A DNA stretch of 64,000 bases from Manis javanica (lineage: Eukaryota; Chordata; Mammalia; Pholidota; Manidae): contig NC_133158.1 in the NCBI RefSeq assembly GCF_040802235.1, positions 35,840,001 through 35,904,000 of the forward strand, read 5' to 3'. Within the stretch, counting starts at the first letter, position 1. Each line of letters starts with the position of its first letter. The notes beneath the pieces were generated by a model. It did not search any database, was not told where the DNA came from, and saw nothing but the letters and a program-made list of their open reading frames with translations. This document shows positions 50,866 through 63,169 of the stretch, piece after piece. The translations under genes and the position numbers were made by a program.

Positions 50866-52015
50866 TTAAAAAAATGAACAGAGCTTCAGAGACCTGTTGG
50901 AGTATAATAGAAAACTAACAGTCATGTCCTTCAAGTCCCAGGAGGAGAGAAGAAATAGGGTGGTTCAGAAAGGTATTCAAAGACACGATGGCTGCAAGTT
51001 CCCTAAATTTACCCAAAGACATAGGGCTGTGGATTCAAAAAGCTAAGTGAACCCAACAGGATAAATCCAAAGAAATCCACACCAAGACACATCATAGTCA
51101 AATTTCTGAAAACCATAGACAAAGAAAAAAATCTTGAAAGCTGCAAGAAAAATGCCACCTGGTCTATAGGGAAAAACCAATTCAAACGACCGTGGAAAAA
51201 ACAGAGGCCAAAAGGAAGAGGCACAACATTTTTCAAGTGCTGAAGAAAAAAAGGAGAAAAAGAATTGTCAACCCCAAATTCTAAATCAAGTGAAGCCATT
51301 CTTGAGGAATGAAGGAGAAATAGACATCGTCAGACAAAGAAAAACTAAGAGAATTTGTCTTCTGCATATCTACCCTAATAGAATGACTACAGGAACTTCT
51401 TGAAACAGAAAGGAAGTGATTAAAAAATATATCTGGAAACATCAGGAAGGAAGGAAGAACAATGGAAAGATCAAAGCTATGGGTAAATACAATATCCTCC
51501 TCCTGAGTTTTCTAAACAATTGAAGCAAAAAGCGTACCATCATCTGATATGGTTCTCAATCTATGTAGAGGAAACATTTAAGACAATTATATTATAAATG
51601 AGAGGGTAAAAGAATTTAAAAGGAAAATGAAGCTTCCACACTTCACTCAAACTGATAAAATGTTTACCAGTAGACTGTGATGAGTTATGTATGCATAATG
51701 TAATTGCTTAAGTAACCACTAAAAATCTACAAAGAGATACATTCAAAAATATCACAGATAAATAAAAATAGAATTCTAAAATGTTCCAGCAACCCACAGG
51801 AAGGCAGATAAAAGAAAACAAAAAACAGGATAGAAAAAAAGTATTGAAATGGCATACTTAACCTCTAACATATCAATAATTACACTAAATGTAAATGGCC
51901 TAAATAAACCAAATTAAAAGACCTAGTGAATAAAAAAATGGCAACAAAATGCAAAGGCATTATGCTGAAGGGAGGGGGAAAGCCTATCTCAAAAGGTCAC
52001 ATACTGGATGTTTCC
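50866..52015 (+). repeat. Old L1 ORF1-to-endonuclease fragment
   Basis: Decayed + strand LINE text includes an ORF1-like region (about 50930-51310) and an endonuclease start ('TACACTAAATGTAAATGGCC' near 51881). Nested LTR sequence interrupts it at about 52016. Confidence 0.7.
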
Positions 52016-52475
52016 ATTTCTATAACTGTATTCATTTTCCAGGGCTGCCATAGTAAAGTACCAGAAACTGGGTGGCTTAGAATAGAAATTTATCATCTCA
52101 TAGTTCTGGAAGTAGAAGTGCAAAATCAAGATGTCAACAGGGCCATGCACCCCATGAAGATGCTTAAAAAAGGATCCTTTCTCGCCTGTTCCAGCTTCTG
52201 GTAGCCCCAGACATTTCTTGGTTTGTGACAGCTTAATTCCACTTTTCACGTGGCATTCTTCCTATATGTCTTCACATAGTCTTCCCCCTGTATATGCCTG
52301 TCCTTAGTCCAAATGTCCCTATTTTGTAAGGACATCAGTCATATTGGATTAGGGCCCATCTTAATGACCTCATTTTAACTTGATTACCTCTGTAAAGACC
52401 CTGTCTCCAAATAAGGTAACATACTGAGGTACTGGTGGTTGGAAGTTCAACATACCTTTTGAGGGAACATGACTC
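52016..52475 (-). mobile_element. MaLR/ERVL-like LTR, antisense
   Basis: Landmarks in reverse orientation are GGGCTGCCATAGTAAAGTACC near 52042, TTTTGTAAGGACATCAGTCATATTGG near 52323 and CCTCTGTAAAGACCCTGTCTCC near 52387. These are typical of a mammalian MaLR-type LTR. L1 sequence continues on both sides. Confidence 0.55.
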
Positions 52476-53040
52476 ATAACAAAAACATTCTCAAATTAAT
52501 AAAATTATAGAGATGGAAAAAAATTAGTGGTCCGGAATGGTGGGAGGTTGGAGGTGGTTGTGACTATAAAGGAGTAGCATGAGAGAGCTTTGTAGTGATG
52601 GAATAGTTCTGTGTCTTAAGTGAAGTTACACTTAAGTTATATAAATCTACGCATGGATGAAATGGCATAGAACTATATATACATGTTGGCCAGTATCAAT
52701 ATCCTGATTTTGATATTATGCTATAGTTATATAAGATATGAACACTGCAGGAAACTGGGTGAAACATACATGAGGTCTCTCTGTAGCACCTTTGCAATGT
52801 CCTACAAATCTACATAAAAATATAATATATGAATGTACCCACACAAAGATACATAATTAAATAGTTTAAGAAGATCCTATAAGCTTTGAAACAAATTAAA
52901 ACTACCAAGCACATACAAAGTTCAATATAAACATAAAAAGATAATGGAATAATGCTTTCAAAACTCTATATTTTTAACTTGGAACTCCATCCAGTCAAAT
53001 TATCAATTATGCACAGGGTAGAATAAAGATATTTCCAGAC
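52476..53040 (+). repeat. Old L1 3' end
   Basis: L1M-like 3' UTR phrases (GGAAACTGGGTGAAACATACATG near 52751, then TTGCAATGTCCTACAAATCTAC) follow the nested LTR. All frames are broken. Confidence 0.6.
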
Positions 53041-53517
53041 ATACGAGATTTCATAAGTATCTCCCACTGTTTCTCAAGAAGCTGTAGGAAGATGTGCTCC
53101 AGCAAAACCAGGGGGCCAAAAGAAGAGGAAGTTGTAGAATCCAGGAGACAGGGACCCCACTAGGAGAGGAAAAAGGGAGCTCCCAGGATAGACAGCTGTG
53201 CTAAACCTGGCTGGTTCAAACGAGGGAGCATCTGGGTAAGCTCTGCTGCTGTGACAAGGGAGAGGCTCCTTCTGAAGGGACGAGCACCACCTCCCTCTGA
53301 AAAACACCTGTGGTGTAGTGAGCAGACCTCAGCACTTGGTAGCTCCCAAACCCAGAAGCCTCGTCTCTTTCACGTCTTGCTGGGAGATCCTAAATGGTGA
53401 AATGGGGAGGTCGGTTATACAGCTCACTTAGGGTCCCTGGGGGGATTAGCGATAACACACATGGACAATCCGTGGGGAAGCAGAGGTCCGGAATGAGTCT
53501 GTCTGGCCCATTCTCAC
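53041..53517. other. CFAP92 intron, no element recognised
   Basis: Unique intronic sequence downstream of the 53518-53702 exon in the direction of transcription. No recognised element. Confidence 0.55.
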
Positions 53518-53702
53518 CTCCAGCTCATGGACGGGCACAGGCTGTGACGGCAGGCAGGACACGCACTTGATCTTTATAGTCAGGGGGTTTAAGTCCCGCT
53601 TTTGCTCCTCCGTCATGATAGGAACTTCTGTTTTAAAGGTTAAAAAGCAGTCTGAAATGTTGGCAGACTTCTCGCTGGCACGACTCACCACCGTTCGCCG
53701 TC
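53518..53702 (-). CDS. CFAP92: CFAP92 coding exon
   Basis: On the minus strand two bases complete Gly, then 61 codons begin RRTVVSRASEKSANISDCFL and run through TFKTEVPIMTEEQKRDLNPL, TIKIKCVSCLPSQP and VHELE. The donor GAG|GTGAGA is strong and the acceptor is CTCGCAG. The exon joins the large central exon in phase 0 (VHELE|RLCTPV). Together they probably form the DUF4550 region. Confidence 0.93.
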
Positions 53703-54089
53703 CTGCGAGGGGTTGGGGGAGACAGTCTTAGACTCCTGAGCGGCCCAGGAGAAGCAGAGGGTCGGGCAGCCTGGGGGTACCCAAAGATAAAATCACAGCT
53801 AAAGGAAGAAAAGTTTTTGAAAAATTTGGGAGACGCCTATGGATAGCATGTTAGAGGCCAGTTTCTCAAACTGGGGCCCCGGGAGTTCTCCAAGGGAATT
53901 TATTTTTTGTGATTTAATCTGGATGTTCTCTTGGAATGCAGGCATTTCCGGAACCATCTACAGGATACAGTAAGGGATGCTGATGCTCGGGTACTGCCCC
54001 CAAACAGTCTGACTTACTTGGTCGGGGGTATAGCCTCCTCCCTGGGTGTTATAAAGCTGCCCCAGTGACTCAGAACCCCACCCGAGGCT
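53703..54089. other. CFAP92 intron with possible DNA-transposon relic
   Basis: The phrase CAGTTTCTCAAACTGGGGCC near 53861 resembles the end of a hAT-type MITE, but I cannot name it. The rest is unremarkable. Confidence 0.4.
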
Positions 54090-54310
54090 TGTGTTGTGCA
54101 GTACAGTAGCTAGGACCACCAGTGGCTACTTAAATTTAGTGAAAATTGAGTACAATTGAAAACGCAGTTCCTTCATCGTAAGTCACACTTCAGATGCTCG
54201 GTCACCACATGTGGCTAGGAGCCACAGGACTAGACATGGCGGATACAGAGCATTTCCAGCACTGCAGGAAGCTCTCCTGGGGAGCGTTGCTCTGGGCAAG
54301 TATTTTAGAA
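54090..54310. mobile_element. hAT-Charlie-like MITE relic
   Basis: The phrases CAGTGGCTACTTAAATTTAG, CACATGTGGCTAGGAGCCAC and AGAGCATTTCCAGCACTGCAGG match the 'locally symmetric' MITE pattern common in mammals. The family (MER3/MER58-like) is uncertain. Confidence 0.5.
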
Positions 54311-54634
54311 CAGAACCCGTTCAAGAACAGCCAACGCCAGGGTCTACACTTGGTGGCCAGTGGTATCGCTTTAACGGTGGTGGTCTAATGAGAAAAACAT
54401 AGACATTGATATGAGCATAACCAGTGCATCTGAGCCGAGGCCAGCATAACACACCTCCCACATCACGTTTTTGTAATAGAGTGACTAGGGAAAGGGTTGG
54501 ATGACTCGAGCCACTGCGTGGCATATAGTTAGCTGTGTGGAATACTCTTCCTGTGAAAGGTCCCATGCACTTCACCAGGTGGAGTCATACTGGTGTAGGG
54601 GAAAAAAAGCAAAAAACTCCAGTTTTGCCAGAGA

Positions 54635-54785
54635 GGCCTCAGGTCAAATCCTAGCTCTGACTCATAGTGGTCATGTGACCTACTTCCCAGGCATTAAGAG
54701 GATCAGGAGGGATTATCTATATGAAGGTGCTGGGAACCCTGCCCAGCACATAGTAGGTGCTCAAGCAGATCAGTTCCATTCCCTT
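54635..54785 (+). repeat. MIR SINE
   Basis: Plus-oriented MIR: CAAATCCTAGCTCTGACTCA, GTGACCTACTTCCCAGG and the end phrase CAGCACATAGTAGGTGCTCA are diagnostic. Confidence 0.8.
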
Positions 54786-55107
54786 CAAAATGCCTGTAAA
54801 TATATTTCTAGGGCATATTAAAGCCATTCTCACTATGCTCAGAGAAGTCACTTCTAGAACAATTCATGTACAGCTGTCTGCAGGGCTGTGAGCACCGCCT
54901 GCGGGCAGCCCTCACTGCCCCCTGATTCTCTACAATGAAGCCAGCTCCTTCAGGCCATGACTAATTATGATTTGTGTTTGCCAAGGTTGCAAGCCTTTTC
55001 ATATGAAAGGTTGCCCAGTTTAGAAGAAATCTCCAGTGCCGACATGTCCTCAAGTCATTCAGAAATGTAGGCATGACTTTTGGCAATCATCTTCCAGCCC
55101 TAATTCC

Positions 55108-55320
55108 AAGGCAGGGTTTCTCAACTTCAGTGCCACAGACATTTGAGGACAGCAAATGCTTTGCTGTGGGGACCGTCCTGTGCATTGTAGAACATTTAGC
55201 AGCATCCCATTCGTTGCCTAAAGCACCCTGTGCCCACCTGTAACAACCAAAAATGCCTCCACACACTGCCAGGTGCCCCCGGGGGGCCACAAATGCCCAA
55301 GCTGAGAACCAATGTTGCAG
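55108..55320. mobile_element. MER20 (hAT-Charlie DNA transposon relic)
   Basis: The phrases GGGTTTCTCAACTTCAGTGCC, GACCGTCCTGTGCATTGTAG, CATTTAGCAGCATCCC and GCTGAGAACCAATG form a complete MER20-like MITE with its terminal inverted repeats. MER20 copies sometimes act as regulatory elements in other loci. Nothing here shows such a role. Confidence 0.75.
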
Positions 55321-55379
55321 AGGCCGGGCGGGGTGGGGCACATGTGGTCTGTGCACCTACAGCTGCCAGAGGGGGACAT

Positions 55380-55570
55380 GTGGTGATGCCCTTTAACCCT
55401 CACAACCACCCTACGGGATGCTTTCATCTCTGCTCAACAACTGGGGAAACTGAGGCCCAGAAATGTTAGGTAATCATCCACGGTCTCTTGGCTAATAACA
55501 GATGGGGTAGAATCAGGGCCTAAGCCATCCTACCAGGCTAAGTATGACCCCTCCACTGTGCAGTGAAAGT
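55380..55570 (-). repeat. MIR SINE
   Basis: Minus-oriented MIR: CTCACAACCACCCTACGGGATG, GGGGAAACTGAGGCCCAGAAATG and a decayed tail. Confidence 0.85.
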
Positions 55571-55929
55571 GAGAGCTCGTCCCAAACACAGACTCTTTCT
55601 AGAATCTTACTGGGTCACCAGCCTACCACTATTTACCACTAAGGACACAAGTCTATGGCCTAACTTGAGATTGAAGACAATTGCCAAAAATAACCATGCT
55701 GGTTTGGGAACAGTTGATCTCAAGCTGCGTTGTTATGGCCAAACCAAGCATACAGTTGGCCTGCAGAGAGGCCATTCTCAGCCATGATCATGACCGTGAC
55801 ATCAGTGTAGGAGAGGAGGCTGATCTTTCTGTTTCCCATGCCAGAGGCCCAGCGCCCTGCATGCAGCCCGCCCAGAGGAGACAGAAGCCACTGCCACCTC
55901 CACACCAGCAACCTGAGTCCATGTGAAAC

Positions 55930-56105
55930 CATTTACATATATCACCTCATGGGATCCTTACTATGGCCCCCTGGGGTGGGCATTCTCACCCTCATTTTAT
56001 AAAAGAGGAAACTGAGACTCAGAGGAAGCAGGCAACTTGCTGGTAAGTGGCTGAGCCGGGATACGAACTCTGCTTGGAATGGGAGCCCTTGCAGTAACTG
56101 TCCCA
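55930..56105 (-). repeat. MIR SINE
   Basis: Minus-oriented MIR: CACCTCATGGGATCCTTACTA, AGAGGAAACTGAGACTCAG and GGCTGAGCCGGGATACGAACTC. Confidence 0.88.
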
Positions 56106-56950
56106 TTGCGGGGCTATGACAGTACAGGTTAAAAGAGGGGAGGCCCGGGCACCACTTGGCATCATCACCCTGCTGGAAAAGGTCACACCAGGCAGGCCAA
56201 GACCATCTGAGCTTCTCCTTCCCCGCACATCAAAATTAAGACATAAAGTCAGGTCACCAAAGCTCACCCACCTAGAGGAACACTAATTTCTCTTTGGGAT
56301 TCAAGGACCTATCACCCAAGACATTTGCTCCAAGCAGGAGCAGGCAACCGCTGTGTGGGAGGCCTGGTCGTCCTGGAGCACAGCATAAGAGCAGGTAAGA
56401 GTCCCTGCAAATTCACTTCTCCAGAAAAGATTCCGATCTTAGCAGGAAAGCTAAAGGTCTAGCTTTAGGTGGAAGCTTATTTTCAAAAACCCATTTAAAA
56501 ATGCAAACTAAAAAGTTAATAGTATATTTCCTCAAAACATATTGACATCAGCCCAAGAGCTCGTGAGAGATTATGATTTTTCTGGGCCCCGGTGGAACTC
56601 AATATTGACTGACTTTCTGGGGTTTTATCCTACACACATGCGAAGTCAGGTTCCAGCTCAGAAAAAAAACAAGCCTGAATTGCTGCAGACTGGCCAGTAG
56701 AGGGCATATGGGCACCCTAATAGCCAAAGAAACCAGGAGACGGGTTTGAAATTATTCCCTCTAAAAAAAGGAAAAGAAAGAAAAAGAGGGTTTCCCCCAT
56801 ATATTACACTAAAAAAAATGAAGTCACATAATTTTACCCAAATTATGTTCTGAGCTTTTCATTATCAAAACCTATAGATACACCTATTTATTATTTTTGA
56901 AATGGTAGGAAACCTAGTTTGCAAATTCTAACAGACCTCACAACACAGAA
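56106..56950. other. CFAP92 intron, no element recognised
   Basis: Unique AT-moderate sequence with an A-rich patch near 56763-56820. No exon or repeat recognised. Confidence 0.5.
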
Positions 56951-57405
56951 GAATCATGCTACTGAGCTGTATAACCTCAGGTAAATTACTTGGCTTCTCT
57001 GAGTTTTGATTTCTCATTGAAAAAAAAATGGGTGACAATGACAAGCACTCCACAGGTTCATTAGAGACAATGAGAAGCACTCCACAGGAGGATCACGGTT
57101 TGCCACGAGAAGTAAATGATGGTACGTAAATACTGGTTTCTTTTCCTCGTTTCCTTTACTAAATGTTGTAAAAGTTTGTAAGAATGTGTCTATAAAAAAC
57201 AGCATCTTATTTAGCAAAAAAAAAAAAAGTGACGTGTATTATTCTCAAAGATTACCTTGGATTTTGGAGTCAGACCTGGGTTCAAATACTGACTTCACGC
57301 CTTCTCACTGTGTGATCTTAGACAGTGTGTCTAACCTCTCTGTGCCGCCTCTGTATAATAAAGACACTTGCCCCACTTGGCTGTGATGGCTGTGAGCATG
57401 AAGTT
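56951..57405 (+). repeat. Two MIR relics
   Basis: A partial MIR lies at about 56955-57050 (CCTCAGGTAAATTACTTGGC) and a better one at about 57255-57400 (GAGTCAGACCTGGGTTCAAAT, CTGTGTGATCTTAGACAGTG, CCTCTCTGTGCCGCCTCTG). A poly(A) patch lies near 57217-57228. Confidence 0.75.
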
Positions 57406-57509
57406 AGGTGGCGGAGAGTTAGGTGGCTTGGTCTCCGTGAGCATCTTGCTTATGGACGTCCTGCCACCTGGGACAGGACACCCAGGAGGCGTGGGAAGAG
57501 GCACAGTAC

Positions 57510-57656
57510 CTGCAAGGAGCGGCATCACCGCAAGCTGGATGCAGAAGGCGCCCTGCTTCAAGGGGCCTGCCAGCTTGGGGTCAGCTTCCTCTTCTGCTCC
57601 AGACATCTTCACTCTCTTCTGGCTTTTCCTTTTCCCCTCTGATTCCTTCCATTTGA
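57510..57656 (-). CDS. CFAP92: CFAP92 coding exon (found by splice/phase match)
   Basis: On the minus strand a TTTCACAG acceptor is followed by two bases and 48 codons: KWKESEGKRKSQKRVKMSGA, EEEADPKLAGPLKQGAF, CIQLAVMPLLA. One base is left before the donor GTACTG. That base and the first two of the 53518-53702 exon make Gly (LLA-G-RRTVV), so phase fits. The lysine-rich, acidic and hydrophobic blocks look like a real exon rather than chance. Confidence 0.78.
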
Positions 57657-58200
57657 CTGTGAAATCAAAGGAAGGACAAAATGTGATGAGGATCTCACAT
57701 CCAGGCCGCAGTCTGCGGGTGTGTACATGCGGAAGGTTCTGGGAGATCCTGGAGGCAGAGGGTCTTTGTGCTGCCCCTTCCCAGCAGCAAGAAGAGGTGT
57801 CTACATGTAGATGGCAGACCAGTCAGCTATAAGCAGGTAGAGAGCATGGGGTGTCTTGATTCCCCCACTGCTACTGTGAAGGTGGGCACAAGGGGGCTGA
57901 GGTTGCCATGGTGACGACAGCCCCACAACATATCAAAGTTCTTCTCCAGGTCAGCTCTTAACCACACTGTAGGGTGAGGTTTGGCTTTGGAGCTGAACCA
58001 GCAAAGTTCCAGCACCGGCTCCATCCTTCCAAAAGTATAATACTGGGAACGTGTCTTAACCACTCTGAGCCTCGACTACCTCATCTGTTGAATGGGGCAA
58101 CACCACCTGCCTTGTAGGGTGTGTGTTAGAAGATAAATGAGCAAAGATACAGAGAACGCTGAGCTCGGCGACAAGCTCAGATCAAGAAAAGGGAGGTGAC
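57657..58200. other. CFAP92 intron with MIR relic
   Basis: A plus-oriented MIR remnant lies at about 58040-58150 (CTTAACCACTCTGAGCCTCGA, CTCATCTGTTGAATGGGGC). No other element recognised. Confidence 0.6.
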
Positions 58201-59480
58201 AAGACATACAAATCTGTGACAATTAAAACCATGAGCTATTGGTCCATGACATAAAGACCAATGGAACAGACTAGAAAGCCCAGAGATAGATCCGCGTGCT
58301 TGGGGGGACTTAATAGATGCCAGAGGTGGCATTTGAAATCAGTGGGAAGGGATGGACTAGTCAGTTATTACATTATTCATCTGGAGACAAATGAAACTTT
58401 CAGGCACCTGATGCCTTATGCAAAATAAACTTCAGACTAAAGGTAGAAAACAAAAACTTCAAAATCATTAGGAGAATACATAGGAGATAATACTGACATC
58501 TGGATGAAGGAGGCTTAAACATTACCCAAAAGTACAAACTGGAAAGGAGTGGTTAATAACTGATGTGCAAAACAAGATGCTAAAAAGTAAAAAGCTGAGT
58601 TACAGACCCCAGTCTGTGACGTCTACAATAAATGTAACCAACAACGAACGCACAGTTATCCACGAAAGCTTATGTATGGATCAAGAAGAAAAATCGTTTA
58701 AACCCAACAGAAAAATAAAAAAACAGGAATAGACTAATCACATGCAAGTGTGACTAAAGAGGTGGAGATGCCCTCAAACCCACTAGGAATCAGGAATTAA
58801 GCCCCCAACTGCCAAGCACGGGTGGTGACGTGGAGAAGCAGGGGCTCTCGGGACTGCTGCCAGGAGGGCAAACGACGCAACCCGGAGGGTGGGGGAAGGG
58901 GAGGCTGGCAGCACCTGAGGGTAATGGCTCTACATCCCATGACCCTGCCAGGCGAATGCCCAGCCTCTCCCGCGTGTCACATGGAAACCAGCAGAAGGAC
59001 GCCAGCCACCGCAGCGGGGGGCAACAGCGGGAAACTGGAGACGCCACAAAGGACCCTTGGTGGGGCTGCCTGAACGAGGGACGGTACATGCACCTAAGGG
59101 GGCGCCCTGCAGAAGTCAGAATGAAGGGGCTGCACTTACACACACTGACACCAGCAAAACCTCAGATATCAAGTTGAATGCAAAGAGCAAGTCATGGGAG
59201 GATACGTACAGTTTGAAATCATTTCCGTAACTCATAAAAACAAAAATCACTACAATGTTGTATGACTGTGGGGAAAAGTGGGTGGCGGGGAGGGGGCACA
59301 GCAGCGGCTGTCGGGATAGGGTTTGCTGCTTGGAAGCGTGAGACACGGGATGCAAAGGGGCCCACACTGCACGGGAAAGTGCTTCTTTCTTTAGAAAAAT
59401 GGAAATAGGGCAAAATAACTCCTAAGTCGTGGGCATGTTGTTGTTATATTTTTCTGTGTGCTTTTCTATTTTTCAAAATA
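58201..59480 (+). repeat. Old L1 ORF2 end and 3' UTR
   Basis: Decayed L1 ORF2 text starts at about 58245 ('ATAAAGACCAATGGAACAGA') and runs through a 3' end with T- and A-rich sequence to about 59480. A GC-rich central part (58800-59120) gives long but meaningless open frames. Confidence 0.65.
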
Positions 59481-59481
59481 A

Positions 59482-60640
<1,159 letters not shown>

Positions 60641-61340
60641 AAAAAATAAAATGCTCAAAAACAAACGAATGGGGATATTTAATCTGGACAAAGCTCAGGA
60701 AGTTGAAGGTGTTCAGATATGAAATGTGGACTAGTCTTTTAAGGCCTTAAAAATGGGAATGAGTTTTATTCGACTGAGTCTCCAACACACAGCAGAGAGC
60801 CTGGCTCAGCCATTCTGTTCTCTCTGAAGCTTCAGAGTGCTGAGCTAGAACCAGGAAAAGCCAGCTCTTTGCGAGTTAAGGAAACGATTTGTAGCAGTCA
60901 CAGCTGAACAGATGAGAAGTGGGCCCTCCCAAGAGGCGGCAAGTGCCCCAGCCCTAGAACTTTTACCTCACACAGAAACCCAACAGCATGCTGGGAAACT
61001 GGAGAAGAGATCTAGGCGGAGTAGACTGAGGGGATTCTGAGGACCCTAGATCTCGGCAGTCTGTCACTAGATGACATGCTTCTGCAGGAACACCCCTCAA
61101 CCTGGGATGCTGTTTTCCTAGTTCCACCATAGCCCGGAAGTATTGGAAGTATTTCCATACCACCTACCTCCTATGCCCCCCCAACACACCACATACCTAC
61201 CCCTCCCACAGCATCTTTCTCACAGAATTGTAATGATTTGTTTGAAAGACTCCAGTTGACATGAGAGATTTTCATGTTCCCCATATTATTCCCCCAACAA
61301 CCACCACGAATCAGGAGCACAAAAATATCGGTGGAGTGAA
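60641..61340. other. CFAP92 intron, no element recognised
   Basis: Unique intronic sequence. No exon with matching phase was found. Confidence 0.5.
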
Positions 61341-61560
61341 AGGGATGTGACAGGGTAAATGATGGGATGCGATGGATGGATGGGTAGGTGACAGGATGGA
61401 GGGGAGAGGGGAGATGGGTGAGTGGGTAAGTGTCACGGATAGATGTATGGATAGTGAATAGCTGGAATGGTGGATGGATGGATGGATGGGTGATGGGGAC
61501 GGACTGATGGCAGGGATGGACAAACGGTAGGCATGGCAAGGATGGATGGATGAGGTGAAA
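61341..61560. repeat. Degenerate (GATG/TGGA)n tetranucleotide repeat
   Basis: Imperfect GATGGATG-type units extend over about 220 bp, best preserved at about 61472-61490. They create a serine/proline/threonine-rich false reading frame on the minus strand. Confidence 0.85.
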
Positions 61561-61714
61561 TAAAATGAATCAGTTAAAAGTATATGTAGCTTTATTTTTT
61601 CTGAGTGACATTCGGTCAGATATCAAAGACTCTCATTGAAGTATTCTGAACTTGACATATTTTTCTATTTCTTCCAAGTCTAATTATAAAATTCCAAAAT
61701 CTCTAATAACTTAC

Positions 61715-61825
61715 TCTGAAATTTTTGCTTTTTTAATACATTTGTTAAGCTGGTAAGAGATGAATTCTCAAGTAATTCCTTCATCTCTATCATGGATGTC
61801 TTGTCCAAAGATAGAGTTGGTCTTC
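61715..61825 (-). CDS. CFAP92: Probable CFAP92 coding exon (found by splice/phase match)
   Basis: On the minus strand a TATTTCAG acceptor is followed by two bases, 36 codons (RPTLSLDKTSMIEMKELLEN, SSLTSLTNVLKKQKFQ) and one base, then a near-perfect donor CAGA|GTAAGT. Only this frame is open. Its phases (needs one base before, leaves one after) fit between the exons at 62954-63029 and 57510-57656. I cannot compare it with an orthologue, so it is inferred. Confidence 0.6.
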
Positions 61826-61954
61826 CTGAAATACTCCATCTAGAAAATTCATGGAAAATAAAATGAAGGAGAGAGAAATCGGGGACCATGTCTAAGAATC
61901 TAACTGGACCTAAATGAGAGCAGATTTTTTTTAATGACATTCCATTTCTCTAAC

Positions 61955-62130
61955 CCACTGCTTCTCCGATTTTAACATGCATATGAATCACCTCAGACTA
62001 TTGTTTAAGAAAATGCAGATTATGGTTCAGTAGGCCTGGGGTGGGTCTGAGATTCCACATTTCTAACAAACTCCCAGTAATGCTGGTGCAGTTGGTCTGC
62101 AGACCACACTTGTACTGTCAATTTCTAACC
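61955..62130 (+). mobile_element. MER5A (hAT-Charlie DNA transposon relic)
   Basis: The phrases TTTAACATGCATATGAATCACC, GGTTCAGTAGGCCTGGGGTGG, CACATTTCTAACAAACTCCC and TGCAGACCACACTTGTACTG match MER5A along its length. Confidence 0.85.
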
Positions 62131-62159
62131 AACTAGAATATATGATGGAAAGTAATATA

Positions 62160-62400
62160 ATCTTTATAAATGACCTATAACTCTGAAATGTCAAGGAATT
62201 CATTTATAGGAATTACATACAACATCTATAGAAAGAAAAAGATTAATACAAAAATCATTCAGAGAGAGCTGAATTAGGTGAAAAGATATACCATGATCAT
62301 GGATGGGAGAACATCACAACGTAAAAATGTCAGTTCTTCCCAAATTAATTTATAAGCTCAATGCAAAAAACATTTTTTAAAAAATCAAGACTTTTTAATT
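62160..62400 (+). repeat. Old L1 ORF2 fragment
   Basis: The phrase CATGATCATGGATGGGAGAAC followed by AAAATGTCAGTTCTTCCC and a short ORF2 continuation identifies a small L1 piece. Confidence 0.75.
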
Positions 62401-62554
62401 ACACGTTCTCTTGGTTCTCCCCATCCCATTCCTCCAAACCACCAGTTGGTCCTCCAATTCTATCCCTAGTCCCCACAGAATCCAAGGAAGCTTCTTCTCC
62501 AAACCCTTCTTAGGCTACAGGAGGCCTCAAGAGTAATTGCGCTCTCAGCAAGAA

Positions 62555-62790
62555 AAGTTGGGGACTCAGTAATATAAAGGTATGGACTAGGATCGTGGCT
62601 TTACCAACACTCCCATGATTCTCAAGAATTCTAGTCTCATAACTTTCAGCAAACCACTTAACCACTCAGTTACCTTGTGTAGAGAAAATGGAGATAGTAA
62701 TACCACCTCAAAAAGTGATCATTATAAGGATTAAATGAGAAAAACTAATGCATGCAAAAGCAAAGTGCCTGGTGTCTGATGTACCTATAA
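62555..62790 (+). repeat. MIR SINE
   Basis: Plus-oriented MIR: AACCACTTAACCACTCAGTTACC, AATGGAGATAGTAATACCACC and AAAGTGCCTGGTGTCTGATG. Confidence 0.75.
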
Positions 62791-62953
62791 ACACAAGCAT
62801 TCTTTCTGTTCCTTTCACTTCACCTGGATTGCATTATCTCCTGCCTTAACTGAAGTTACTAACAATCTACATGACTCCTGGTGGGAATATACACGGCTAA
62901 TACAAGAAGGGGCTCCATTCCTACTCCCCAGAGTATCATGGGTCCATCCTTAC

Positions 62954-63029
62954 CGAACTGAGCCAAGATCTTCTGCTTTTTGTTGCTTTTCATATTCCTT
63001 GGTGTCCTTGGAAAAAGTTTCAGGGTTTC
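62954..63029 (-). CDS. CFAP92: Probable CFAP92 coding exon, most upstream in window
   Basis: On the minus strand a CATACAG acceptor and a TTCG|GTAAGG donor bound 76 bp. Two frames are open: ETLKLFPRTPRNMKSNKKQK then ILAQF plus one base, or NPETFSKDTKEYEKQQKAED then LGSVR plus two bases. Only the first has the phase needed by the next exon downstream (61715-61825 or 57510-57656), so I prefer it. Earlier exons, including the start codon, would lie beyond the right edge. Confidence 0.58.
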
Positions 63030-63169
63030 CTGTATGAAAACCTGATAATATTTATTAGTAAATGACTCCAAACTTCTTGTTCCATACTAGTTCACTAAGA
63101 AATGAGGACCCTTTCACATTTTGTTATGCCAGTCCCAAGACAGAAGGCCAGGTATGTGGTAAACATTCA

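Noticed and set aside
57331..57612. 93-codon minus-strand frame read straight through as a complete small gene
   Set aside because: Only the part to the GTACTG donor at 57508-57509 is protein-like. The remainder crosses a MIR, so the segment is better explained as the CFAP92 exon 57510-57656.
61171..61539. 122-codon minus-strand frame as a CFAP92 exon
   Set aside because: It is a translation of the degenerate tetranucleotide repeat with no usable splice sites in phase.
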